Assembly (NCBI GenBank): GCA_018700255.1
Contig: JABISU010000225.1
Span: 1-5,817 of the forward strand
Source: Flavobacteriales bacterium
GTDB lineage: Bacteria; Bacteroidota; Bacteroidia; Flavobacteriales; UA16
Reading direction: 5' to 3'
Length of the DNA: 5,817 bases
The notes under the pieces were generated by a model. That model made no database searches. It saw only the letters and a program-made list of their open reading frames with translations, and was not told the origin of the DNA. Shown here one piece after another: positions 1-5,817 of this stretch. Each line of letters starts with the position of its first letter. Position 1 is the stretch's first letter. A program made the translations under genes and the position numbers.

Positions 1-42
1 TAAATTAGTGTAATCGGAGTTAAGGTTTGGCCTAAAAATCAA

Positions 43-1029
43 ATGACAAAAAAAGAAGCCATAAAGAACATCGCTAATCTCTCCGCCTTGGTGGTGGGTG
101 ATGTGATGCTCGACTCGTACTTATTCGGGACCGTAGAGCGACTGTCTCCCGAAGCTCCTGTGCCGGTAGTCTTGATGTCAGGCCGAGACGAAAGAGCTGG
201 CGGAGCAGGTAACGTAGCTCGGAACGTGCAAGCTCTAGGTGCCAAAATTCACATTGCAACCGTCATAGGAAATGACTCAGCCGGAGAGAGACTACAGGAT
301 CTTTTTCGAGCAAGCTCGATGGGAGATTCTGCCTTTCTTTATGAGGAAGGGCGTATTACAACAATTAAAACTCGAATTATTCGAGATAACGAACATATGC
401 TCAGGGTTGATGAAGAAACTGACAAAGCGATAAGCAATCAAACAGCTAAAAAACTCATCGAAGCTTGTCTTAAAATCATGAACAACTCAAAGATTGACGT
501 TGTTATTTTCGAGGACTACGACAAAGGCGTACTCACCCCCGAAATTATTAAGGCCCTTACTGATGAAGCAAAAAAGCGGGGTATTCCCGTAACTGTAGAC
601 CCTAAATTAAGAGGATTTTTCAATTACCCGGGCGTCGATCTTTTCAAACCCAACATTCAAGAATTACGTGAAGGTCTTCAACGTGACATTGATCTTCCTA
701 TGGGACTTCCAGATGCATTAAATGAATTACACAACAAGCTCTCACCTAAGATTTCTATAACAACATTGGGATCTCATGGCATGTGGATTCATTGTCCTGA
801 AGGTGAAAATACCGAGGAAACTAGCCACCAACACATCAAATCACGACCCAGCAACGTCATAGACGTTAGTGGAGCTGGTGACACAGTGATCGCAACAGCA
901 TCTCTGATGCTCGCTGCTGGCGCTACACCTTTACAAATAGCAGAGGTCGCAAATATTGCTGCCGGTCAGGTCTGTGAACACAGTGGGGTAGTAACCGTTG
1001 ATTTAGAACAACTCATCGCTGAGGTATGA
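43..1029 (+). CDS. hldA: D-glycero-beta-D-manno-heptose-7-phosphate kinase (HldA/RfaE1-type, PfkB family), single kinase domain
   Basis: A 328-residue cytoplasmic sugar kinase of the PfkB/ribokinase fold. In this family it phosphorylates D-glycero-D-manno-heptose 7-phosphate at C1 with ATP, a step towards the ADP-heptose used for lipopolysaccharide core. Visible motifs: VVGDVMLDSY at 17-26 followed by the VERLSPEAPVPVV segment (31-43), the GGAGNVARN substrate motif at 53-61, KTRII (109-113) and LRVDEE (120-125), EDYDKG at 157-162, VDPK at 185-188, KPN at 202-204, and the PfkB signature DVSGAGD at 274-280, whose last Asp (280) is the expected catalytic base. The protein ends just after the kinase domain, so the nucleotidyltransferase half of bifunctional HldE (about 475 residues) is absent and must come from a separate gene if the pathway runs. 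The start at 43 gives the normal N-terminus; GGAG (16-19) and AAGG (22-25) lie too far upstream to be a clear ribosome site. The stop overlaps the trkH start. The family is firm; the exact sugar substrate is inferred. Confidence 0.87.
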   Translation: MTKKEAIKNIANLSALVVGDVMLDSYLFGTVERLSPEAPVPVVLMSGRDERAGGAGNVARNVQALGAKIHIATVIGNDSAGERLQDLFRASSMGDSAFLYEEGRITTIKTRIIRDNEHMLRVDEETDKAISNQTAKKLIEACLKIMNNSKIDVVIFEDYDKGVLTPEIIKALTDEAKKRGIPVTVDPKLRGFFNYPGVDLFKPNIQELREGLQRDIDLPMGLPDALNELHNKLSPKISITTLGSHGMWIHCPEGENTEETSHQHIKSRPSNVIDVSGAGDTVIATASLMLAAGATPLQIAEVANIAAGQVCEHSGVVTVDLEQLIAEV

Positions 1030-2852
1030 CATTTAACGAATTCCGCGAAATTGGAAATGTTTACCTCTATAAATCGAAGGCAAAAAACCTTCGTGTATTA
1101 AAGATACTTAACCTATTTGTTTCTTTTACAGCCCTTATCACGCTAACAATTTATTACGGTTTCCCTCACACTGTTCATGGTGATGTAAATATGATGAATG
1201 TGATGAGATACAGCTTCGGGTTTTACGTATCTCATTACCTCATAAAATTTATTTACGATTTTCATCCTTGGGAATACGTCAAAAAAACTTGGTTTGAAGG
1301 GTTCGTAATGTTCATTTTAATCATCGAAGGGGCAAGCCACATTATAACAGGCGAATTGCTTTTTGTCCCGCTACTGGAGAAACTCTCTATCTCGTCTGGA
1401 GAAGATATCAGTTTAATCTTTATCCAGGGTTACTTCTTCATCGTTATCATCGCCGAGCTTACTCGCAAAGGGAGCGTTATCCCAAAAATAAAGATGCATC
1501 CCGCCGTTATTTTTATTCTCAGTTTTTTAGGGATTATCACAGTCGGCACAATCCTTCTCATGATGCCCGAGATGACCTCCAGCGGCAATGGGATGAATGC
1601 ATTAGACGCCTTCTTTACCTCCACTTCCGCTTCTTGTGTAACAGGATTGATGGTTGAAGACGCCATGCATTTCTTCACTTTTAAAGGCCAAATTGTCATT
1701 CTCGCCCTCATCCAGCTCGGAGGCCTGAATGTAATCGCATTCGCATCCGTTCTCGCCCTCGCAGCCCGCTTCGGTGTATCTGTAAGCCAACACGATGTCA
1801 TCGAAGATTTCGTATATCAAGACAACTTCCTAAGCGGGAAAGGCACCCTTGGAAGGGTTGTCATTTGGTGTCTGGTAATTGAGGCTCTTGGTGCGATTGC
1901 ACTCGGTGTTGTTTGGTCTTCCGAAATACCTTTTTCTGGGTTAGGCGACAGGGTCTTTTCCTCTATTTTTCACAGTGTATCCGCATTTAACAATGCCGGA
2001 ATCTCCTTGTTTACTGACGGATTCACTCATCCATGGGTCTCCACAAATTGGCTGGCTCACTGGGTGATAACGGCACTTGTTTTCGTAGGCACTTTAGGTA
2101 CGGTAGCTCTATTCGACATATTTGATCCCGCTCGTCTTCGCAGCAGACTCATCTACCCTTGGAAGACAATAGGGTTCGCTACGAAAATCGCTCTCTATTT
2201 CTCACTTATATTGGTTGTGTTCGGATCTGTTGCCTTCGCCATTCTTGAATGGAATGGTGTACTCTCTGGCATGTCTGGTTTCGGAAAATTCACGACGTCA
2301 GTATTCCAAAGCGTTACCAGAACTTCCGGATTTAACTCAGTAAACATAAGCTCTGTGGGCCTCCCCATGATTTTTATCTTCATAGCCCTGATGTTTATTG
2401 GTGGCTCGTCTTCATCAACGGGAGGTGGGATTAAAACATCTACGTTCTCGGTTATATTAAGTGACGTTTGGCGTACTGTGAGAGGATTCGACCATGTCCA
2501 ACTCTTCAAGCGAACAATTAACCCCACTCTAAGATCCCGAGCTTACAGCGTTCTTATGTTCTTTATCCTAGGAAATATGATCTTTCTGTTTTTACTCACT
2601 ATAACAGAAGCCTCATTACTGGCTAAGGGTGAGTACAGTTTTATAGACCTCGCCTTCGAACAAATAAGCGCCATGGGCACAGTGGGATTAAGTACAGGCC
2701 TTACACCACTTCTTACACCAGCAGGGAAGCTTATCATTTTAATTTCTATGTTCATCGGACGAGTAGGCACACTTACTGTAGCGTTCGCTATTGGCGGCAA
2801 CCTAATAGAAACACACTTCAAATATCCTGAAGGCCACACAATGATTGGATAA
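1026..2852 (+). CDS. trkH: TrkH/KtrB-family potassium uptake membrane subunit
   Basis: A 608-residue inner-membrane protein, the ion-conducting subunit of a Trk/Ktr K+ uptake system. The canonical core of four membrane-pore-membrane repeats starts near residue 157. All four selectivity-filter loops are recognisable, each with its glycine: SCVTGL (G207), FNNAGI (G325), TRTSGFN (G435) and GTVGLS (G554). The STGGGIKTSTF segment (464-474) and the near-terminal MFIGRVGTLT (575-584) are also typical. Ahead of the core are about 150 residues with roughly four hydrophobic segments (about 28-45, 62-78, 90-108 and 130-145), a length I associate with Bacteroidota TrkH proteins (about 600 residues). The conserved GGLG motif after pore 1 reads GGLN (N235). 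Such transporters need a cytoplasmic RCK partner (TrkA/KtrA), which is not in this window. The ATG overlaps the previous stop as ATGA; GAGG sits only one base before it, too close for a standard ribosome site, so translational coupling is likely. Family assignment is firm; ion preference (K+ versus Na+ coupling) is not resolved. Confidence 0.93.
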   Translation: MTFNEFREIGNVYLYKSKAKNLRVLKILNLFVSFTALITLTIYYGFPHTVHGDVNMMNVMRYSFGFYVSHYLIKFIYDFHPWEYVKKTWFEGFVMFILIIEGASHIITGELLFVPLLEKLSISSGEDISLIFIQGYFFIVIIAELTRKGSVIPKIKMHPAVIFILSFLGIITVGTILLMMPEMTSSGNGMNALDAFFTSTSASCVTGLMVEDAMHFFTFKGQIVILALIQLGGLNVIAFASVLALAARFGVSVSQHDVIEDFVYQDNFLSGKGTLGRVVIWCLVIEALGAIALGVVWSSEIPFSGLGDRVFSSIFHSVSAFNNAGISLFTDGFTHPWVSTNWLAHWVITALVFVGTLGTVALFDIFDPARLRSRLIYPWKTIGFATKIALYFSLILVVFGSVAFAILEWNGVLSGMSGFGKFTTSVFQSVTRTSGFNSVNISSVGLPMIFIFIALMFIGGSSSSTGGGIKTSTFSVILSDVWRTVRGFDHVQLFKRTINPTLRSRAYSVLMFFILGNMIFLFLLTITEASLLAKGEYSFIDLAFEQISAMGTVGLSTGLTPLLTPAGKLIILISMFIGRVGTLTVAFAIGGNLIETHFKYPEGHTMIG

Positions 2853-2872
2853 ATAACAAAGTCAAATAGACA

Positions 2873-3628
2873 ATGGGCACAAAAATTACACCATATACAG
2901 CAGTTTCCGAAGAAACTAAAAAGAAACAAGTCGAGCGTATGTTCGACAGTATAGCTCCCAAATACGATTTCCTGAATCATTTCTTCTCAATGGGAATTGA
3001 TGTGCTATGGCGTAAAAAATGCATAAGGATACTGAAACGCGAAACGCGCACACCTAGAACAATTCTAGATATGGCAACCGGAACAGGAGATTTCGCGATA
3101 GAAGCAGTGCGCATGGGACTACCATCTCATATGACAGCTATGGATCTCTCACAGGGGATGTTAGATGTTGGTATAAAAAAGGTGGCTGCAAAAGGTCTCA
3201 ATGACCGCATCACTTTAATCCAAGGCGACTCTGAAAATCTTCCATTTCAGGACGAATCATTCGATGCATACACAGTGGCCTTCGGTGTTAGAAACTTCGA
3301 AAATTTAGACCGTGGGCTTTCTGAAATGTATCGAGTCTTGACACCCGGCTCTCTTGCAGTAATACTTGAATTCAGCAAGCCTAAATCATTTCCTGTCAAG
3401 CAATTATTCGGATTATATTTTACGCACATCATGCCCGTATTAGGTCGATTGGTTTCTCGAGATCCAGCCGCATACACCTACCTTCCTGAAAGTGTAAAGG
3501 CCTTCCCAGAAGGCGCAGAATTCTTAGAACGTCTCAAAACGGCTCGCTTTATTGACCTACGTGCCATCCCACTTACAGGAGGAATAGCAAGCATTTATCT
3601 TGGCCGTAAACCTGGTGGTGAAAAATGA
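2873..3628 (+). CDS. ubiE: Demethylmenaquinone (ubiquinone) C-methyltransferase UbiE/MenG
   Basis: A 251-residue class I SAM-dependent methyltransferase that methylates the ring of demethylmenaquinone, the last step of menaquinone synthesis; in ubiquinone makers the same enzyme also acts on a benzoquinol. The first UbiE signature is at 31-47 (YDFLNHFFSMGIDVLWR), with Asp where the classic pattern has His. The SAM-binding motif I is LDMATGTGDF (65-74), followed by the ribose-binding acidic position D91 in MDLSQGML, GDSENLPF (118-125), AFGVRNF (136-142), and the second UbiE signature RVLTPG...EFSKP (154-170). Length and domain boundaries match the family. If the host is a Bacteroidota, menaquinone is the likely quinone, so MenG would be the better name. 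It starts 20 bases after trkH; the spacer is A-rich with no Shine-Dalgarno and no hairpin, which fits a single transcript. The stop overlaps the aroA ATG. Very secure as a family; the quinone type is inferred. Confidence 0.95.
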   Translation: MGTKITPYTAVSEETKKKQVERMFDSIAPKYDFLNHFFSMGIDVLWRKKCIRILKRETRTPRTILDMATGTGDFAIEAVRMGLPSHMTAMDLSQGMLDVGIKKVAAKGLNDRITLIQGDSENLPFQDESFDAYTVAFGVRNFENLDRGLSEMYRVLTPGSLAVILEFSKPKSFPVKQLFGLYFTHIMPVLGRLVSRDPAAYTYLPESVKAFPEGAEFLERLKTARFIDLRAIPLTGGIASIYLGRKPGGEK

Positions 3629-4908
3629 TAATTCGTGTTTCGCCAAGCACGCTTTCAGGTGAAGTCACTGCTCCGCCTTCGAAAAGCCTTAGCGCACGCT
3701 TTATCGCTGCTGCCCTTTTGGCAGACTCCCCGACAATGCTTCATGGAATCAGTGATTGTGACGACACGAACGTCGCTTTAAGCATTGCCGCCGCTCTTGG
3801 AGCAGAAATAGAACTTGGCAGCGACTCCGTTAGGATCACACCCTGCTTATCCAGCATCCCTCGCCCACGAAGTGGAAAATTACATGCTGGCGAATCTGGC
3901 CTTGCAGCACGCTTGTTTGCCCCCATTGCCGCTCTTTCACTTGACACACTTACCTTAACTGGTGAAGGCTCATTGATGAATCGCCCATTTGAAATGGTCA
4001 CTAACGGCCTCGCTGCTCTTGGCGTAAAAACGACTGGCGGCAACACATTGCCCATTACAATTGAAGGCCCATTGGTTGGTGGTGAAATCGAAATTGACGG
4101 TAGCATAAGCTCCCAATTTCTAACCGGCCTTTTGCTTGCTCTGCCTTATGCTGAGCAGGATTCAAAGGTCTTGGTGCATAACTTAACCTCCCGGCCCTAC
4201 ATTGAAATGACCCTTGAAGTGATGCGGGCGTTCGACCTTGATTTCACTCATGAAACGCTCGATTCCTGCGACACCTTCCTCATCCCTGCAGGCCAAACCT
4301 CTCGATCTCTCCCTCTATCAACAGACGGAGATTGGAGCGCCGCCTCAACTTTCCTCGTTCTTGGTGGACTATGTGCTCGCCCCGATTTAGAAATAAAGGG
4401 CATACGTGGAATATTTACGCAAGCTGACTCGGCCATCAAAGGAGCTATGCTCTTCGCCGGTTATCATATACTTGGAACAGATGACGGCCTAAACTTGAAG
4501 AAAAAGAGACCTCGCGCAATTAACCTAGACTTGTCGAATTCGCCAGACCTCTTCCCTGTTCTATGCGCTCTAGCAGCCTTTAGCAACAAACCATCTCGTT
4601 TAAGCGGCGCCAACAGACTTTCATCAAAAGAATCAGACAGAGCCTCAGTACTCATCTCTGAGTTCGCTAAAGCCGGTGTAAGAATAGAAAGAGAGGATGA
4701 TACATTGGTTATTCACCCTTGTAAAAAAACGACAGCTTGCCGTATTGACCCTCATGGCGATCACCGCATCGTTATGGCTGCGGCTATCTTAGGCTGTGCT
4801 GGCGCGGCAGATATCGAGATATTAGATGCTGATTGCGTGTCTAAAAGCTATCCTTCGTTCTTTGACGATCTAGATAGTATCGGTGGTTGTGTGAGTGAGG
4901 TTAGATAG
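3625..4908 (+). CDS. aroA: 3-phosphoshikimate 1-carboxyvinyltransferase (EPSP synthase)
   Basis: A 427-residue cytoplasmic enzyme joining shikimate 3-phosphate and phosphoenolpyruvate to EPSP, the sixth step of the shikimate pathway. Both domains of the inverted alpha/beta fold are complete. Active-site residues, by comparison with E. coli AroA: K20, S21 and R25 in PPSKSLSAR; GESG at 89-92 with R96; R120 in GSLMNRPF; SSQFLTGL at 162-169; SRPYIEMTL at 189-197; the catalytic Asp in NSPDLFP (D308); KESDR at 335-339 (K335, E336, R339); GDHR at 378-381; and C404/K407 in DCVSKSYP near the end. The loop reads GESGLAARL where E. coli has GNAGTAMRP, so the positions equivalent to E. coli T97 and P101 are both Leu (93 and 97). 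The start forms an ATGA overlap with ubiE and gives the usual short lead-in before SKS. The last 12 codons and stop overlap the oppositely oriented downstream gene. Chorismate made downstream also feeds menaquinone synthesis, a possible link to the preceding gene. Confidence 0.96.
   Translation: MIIRVSPSTLSGEVTAPPSKSLSARFIAAALLADSPTMLHGISDCDDTNVALSIAAALGAEIELGSDSVRITPCLSSIPRPRSGKLHAGESGLAARLFAPIAALSLDTLTLTGEGSLMNRPFEMVTNGLAALGVKTTGGNTLPITIEGPLVGGEIEIDGSISSQFLTGLLLALPYAEQDSKVLVHNLTSRPYIEMTLEVMRAFDLDFTHETLDSCDTFLIPAGQTSRSLPLSTDGDWSAASTFLVLGGLCARPDLEIKGIRGIFTQADSAIKGAMLFAGYHILGTDDGLNLKKKRPRAINLDLSNSPDLFPVLCALAAFSNKPSRLSGANRLSSKESDRASVLISEFAKAGVRIEREDDTLVIHPCKKTTACRIDPHGDHRIVMAAAILGCAGAADIEILDADCVSKSYPSFFDDLDSIGGCVSEVR
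4870..4908. other. Convergent coding overlap between aroA and the EI24/CysZ-like gene
   Basis: The final 12 codons and stop of aroA (+) are antisense to the final 12 codons and stop of the - strand gene. Codon boundaries coincide: the - strand stop TAG is the complement of the CTA Leu codon 416 of aroA. There is no intergenic space, so transcription of either gene must end inside the other or be stopped by a factor-dependent mechanism. I found no strong hairpin with a T-tract on either strand here. Confidence 0.9.
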
Positions 4909-5733
4909 CGTTACAGATGAATTACAACCTCCTTTCAACACAAGTGTAGCAGCAACAGCAGTAATCGCTGGAGCAAGGATTGGAGCAAGTGTAAAGTTCA
5001 AAATGGGAATAGCCATTAAAACCGAGAATACAATACCTAATCCTACTGCAAGACGGCGAGATTTAAAAGCCATACGAATAGAATCAACAGCTCCGGCCCC
5101 TTCTCGCTCCCAAACATAATCCATAGAAGCAGCACCGTAAAAGAAGGCCCCCATAACAAAAGCAATTAACAACTCAAGTGGAGCAATCACTGGAAGTAAA
5201 ATAGGAAACATAAAACCAACAACGAGAGCCACAATCAAAAGCAAAATCGCAAGACAAAGCTCAATAAGTAAATAAAGCAAGGCCGTGCGTATTCCTCGAA
5301 ACACCTCTCGCAAAAAATTACCCAAAGAAAATGGACGAACAACACCCGTAATCTTCTGCTCTGTAAGTTCAGACAGCATAGCCATTACGGGGCCCAGAAA
5401 AATAAGGACCAAGTATTTTAGGAGTTTGACTTTTAACCAAAAAAGCCCAATCCACACAACTATACTCAATATATAAGAACCTATTGCTCTGATTATTTCC
5501 TCAATACAATCCATTGCGATCATACCTTCACCGCATACAGCTAAAGAATGTTCTCCAAACGTTGTTGTATACAGAGTGTCTGCACCATCAACTGCCATAT
5601 CTATTAAAGTAAAAGCTCCAAAACTTAAGGCTATAGTCAGAAAAAATGCTGGAAGAAACCAAATTAAAAGACCGTTCGAAGCCATAAAAGGCAAGGCCCT
5701 AAAAATTGCTGAAACACCATCACTAATTTTCAT
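4870..5733 (-). CDS. EI24/CysZ-like multi-pass inner-membrane protein
   Basis: A 287-residue integral membrane protein resembling the EI24 domain family, which includes CysZ, a sulfate permease in Proteobacteria. Hydrophobic stretches lie at about 19-44, 84-117, 150-176, 177-200 and 229-265. Family-like features are LGPVMAMLSELTE at 113-125, where a short loop follows a membrane segment, and FFYGAASMDYVWER at 197-210, followed by a charged amphipathic stretch and a final hydrophobic hairpin (IPILNFTLAPILAPA, 242-256). A roughly 40-residue extramembrane loop (about 46-83) holds two cysteines (67 and 76). The last 20 or so residues are a polar, Thr-rich tail; the final 12 are encoded antisense to aroA. 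The start at 5733 gives the expected short lead before the first membrane segment; no Shine-Dalgarno is visible upstream. There is no sulfur-assimilation gene in the window, so sulfate transport is not supported and no symbol is given. Membership of the EI24/CysZ family is likely; function is unknown. Confidence 0.8.
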   Translation of the reverse strand: MKISDGVSAIFRALPFMASNGLLIWFLPAFFLTIALSFGAFTLIDMAVDGADTLYTTTFGEHSLAVCGEGMIAMDCIEEIIRAIGSYILSIVVWIGLFWLKVKLLKYLVLIFLGPVMAMLSELTEQKITGVVRPFSLGNFLREVFRGIRTALLYLLIELCLAILLLIVALVVGFMFPILLPVIAPLELLIAFVMGAFFYGAASMDYVWEREGAGAVDSIRMAFKSRRLAVGLGIVFSVLMAIPILNFTLAPILAPAITAVAATLVLKGGCNSSVTLSNLTHTTTDTI

Positions 5734-5761
5734 AGTTGCAATGTGGGAAAAACATTTTAAA

Positions 5762-5785
5762 ATTCATAAAAAACCGCCTATGAAT
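5762..5785. repeat. Inverted repeat ATTCATA-N10-TATGAAT upstream of the EI24/CysZ-like gene
   Basis: Perfect 7-base arms at 5762-5768 and 5779-5785 flank a 10-base spacer (5769-5778). Centre-to-centre arm spacing is 17 bases, between one and two helical turns. One arm covers the -10 hexamer of the candidate promoter and the other abuts its -35, so it could be an operator for a dimeric regulator. The arms are AT-rich and only 7 bases long, so chance is possible. A second, weaker pair (AATGT 5740-5744 / ACATT 5752-5756) lies between it and the start codon. Confidence 0.4.
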
Positions 5786-5791
5786 CCTCAA
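5763..5791 (-). promoter_or_regulatory. Candidate sigma70-like promoter for the EI24/CysZ-like gene
   Basis: Read on the - strand, TTGAGG (complement of 5786-5791) and TATGAA (complement of 5763-5768) are separated by 17 bases, each matching four of six positions of the E. coli-type -35/-10 consensus. Transcription would start near 5756, leaving a leader of about two dozen bases. If the host is Bacteroidota its main sigma factor prefers a different motif (TAnnTTTG), so this match could be chance. The best Bacteroidota-type match on this strand, TAAAGTTG (complement of 5789-5796), has one mismatch, and I see no partner -33 element inside the window. Confidence 0.28.
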
Positions 5792-5817
5792 CTTTACCAT
5801 TATGAGAATTCACCTAA
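5780..5817 (+). CDS. Possible 5' end of a divergent gene, truncated by the window edge
   Basis: From an ATG at 5780 the + strand stays open to the last base, encoding MNPQLYHYENSP and continuing beyond the window. The same frame is open back to another ATG at 5741. An open stretch this short is expected by chance fairly often, and there is no ribosome site before either ATG. The residues match no family I recognise. It would make the 5734-5779 interval a divergent promoter region. Using the 5780 start would place its ATG inside the right arm of the inverted repeat. Confidence 0.18.
   Translation, partial: MNPQLYHYENSP

Larger units (their letters stand above)
43..4908 (+). other. Probable four-gene operon hldA-trkH-ubiE-aroA
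   Basis: The four + strand genes are separated by a 4-base ATGA overlap (1026-1029), a 20-base gap (2853-2872) and another 4-base ATGA overlap (3625-3628). No terminator-like hairpin or promoter-sized space exists between them, so one transcript is the simplest reading. The promoter must lie in or upstream of the 42-base leader at the window's left edge, and the operon may extend further left, since that edge is arbitrary. Products are functionally mixed (LPS heptose, K+ uptake, quinone methylation, aromatic amino acid precursor). Confidence 0.75.

Noticed and set aside
1..42. Possible promoter or ribosome site before the first gene (AAGGTTTG at 22-29 resembling the Bacteroidota -7 element; GGAG at 16-19)
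   Set aside because: The -7-like match has a mismatch and its -33 partner would fall at or beyond the window edge; the purine runs are about 17-23 bases from the ATG, too far for a normal ribosome site.
1430..1820. Antisense open frames inside trkH, and similar ones inside hldA, ubiE and aroA
   Set aside because: They lie fully opposite strongly conserved genes and their translations show no family features or coherent composition; they are shadow frames.
4871..4908. Direct repeat TAGATAG at 4871-4877 and 4902-4908, considered as a duplication or attachment site
   Set aside because: Seven bases 31 apart, in different reading phases and within conserved aroA coding sequence; most likely chance.
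4897..4931. Inverted repeat GAGGTT/AACCTC near the aroA stop, considered as a bidirectional terminator
   Set aside because: Only a 6-base stem with a 23-base loop, and no T-tract follows on either strand.
4895..5476. Short + strand open frames opposite the EI24/CysZ-like gene
   Set aside because: Their translations are basic, Thr/Arg-rich low-complexity products of reading a membrane-protein gene backwards; the - strand frame has clear membrane segments and family motifs.
4870..5733. Naming the - strand gene cysZ and calling it a sulfate permease
   Set aside because: The fold family fits, but no sulfur-assimilation neighbour is present and the EI24 family is broad; function is left open.

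Overview
The window holds ordinary, well-conserved bacterial genes: four genes on the + strand packed as an apparent operon, and one membrane-protein gene on the - strand converging on them. I saw no RNA gene, insertion sequence, CRISPR array, phage or plasmid marker, or defence cassette. The best lineage guess is Bacteroidota. It rests on a TrkH-type potassium transporter of about 600 residues with an N-terminal membrane extension, a stand-alone heptose-phosphate kinase domain, a UbiE/MenG with the 'GID..WR' form of its signature, an AroA of the 'GESG' type, a Bacteroidota-like EI24/CysZ membrane protein, and no clear Shine-Dalgarno sequence before any gene. Base composition is moderate to slightly AT-rich. 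The assignment comes from remembered family features, not from a database search.

Layout. Positions 1-42 are a short leader with nothing decisive. From 43 to 4908 come a D-glycero-D-manno-heptose-7-phosphate kinase (hldA/rfaE1 type), a TrkH-family K+ transporter, a UbiE/MenG methyltransferase and 3-phosphoshikimate 1-carboxyvinyltransferase (aroA). Junctions are a 4-base ATGA overlap, a 20-base gap and another 4-base ATGA overlap, so co-transcription is very likely. A - strand EI24/CysZ-like gene (5733 to 4870) runs tail-to-tail into aroA, and the two reading frames overlap by 39 bases, leaving no room for an intergenic terminator. The last 84 bases (5734-5817) are the leader of that gene, with a candidate sigma70-like promoter overlapping an inverted repeat, and possibly the first codons of a divergent gene.

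The operon mixes housekeeping functions: an LPS-core heptose precursor, potassium uptake, quinone methylation and chorismate supply. MenG and AroA connect biochemically, since chorismate from the shikimate pathway is the precursor of menaquinone; the other two have no obvious metabolic link. No new system is evident. The points most worth checking are the convergent coding overlap, the N-terminal membrane extension and one substituted motif residue of TrkH, the substrate-loop residues of AroA, and the inverted repeat in the - strand promoter region.
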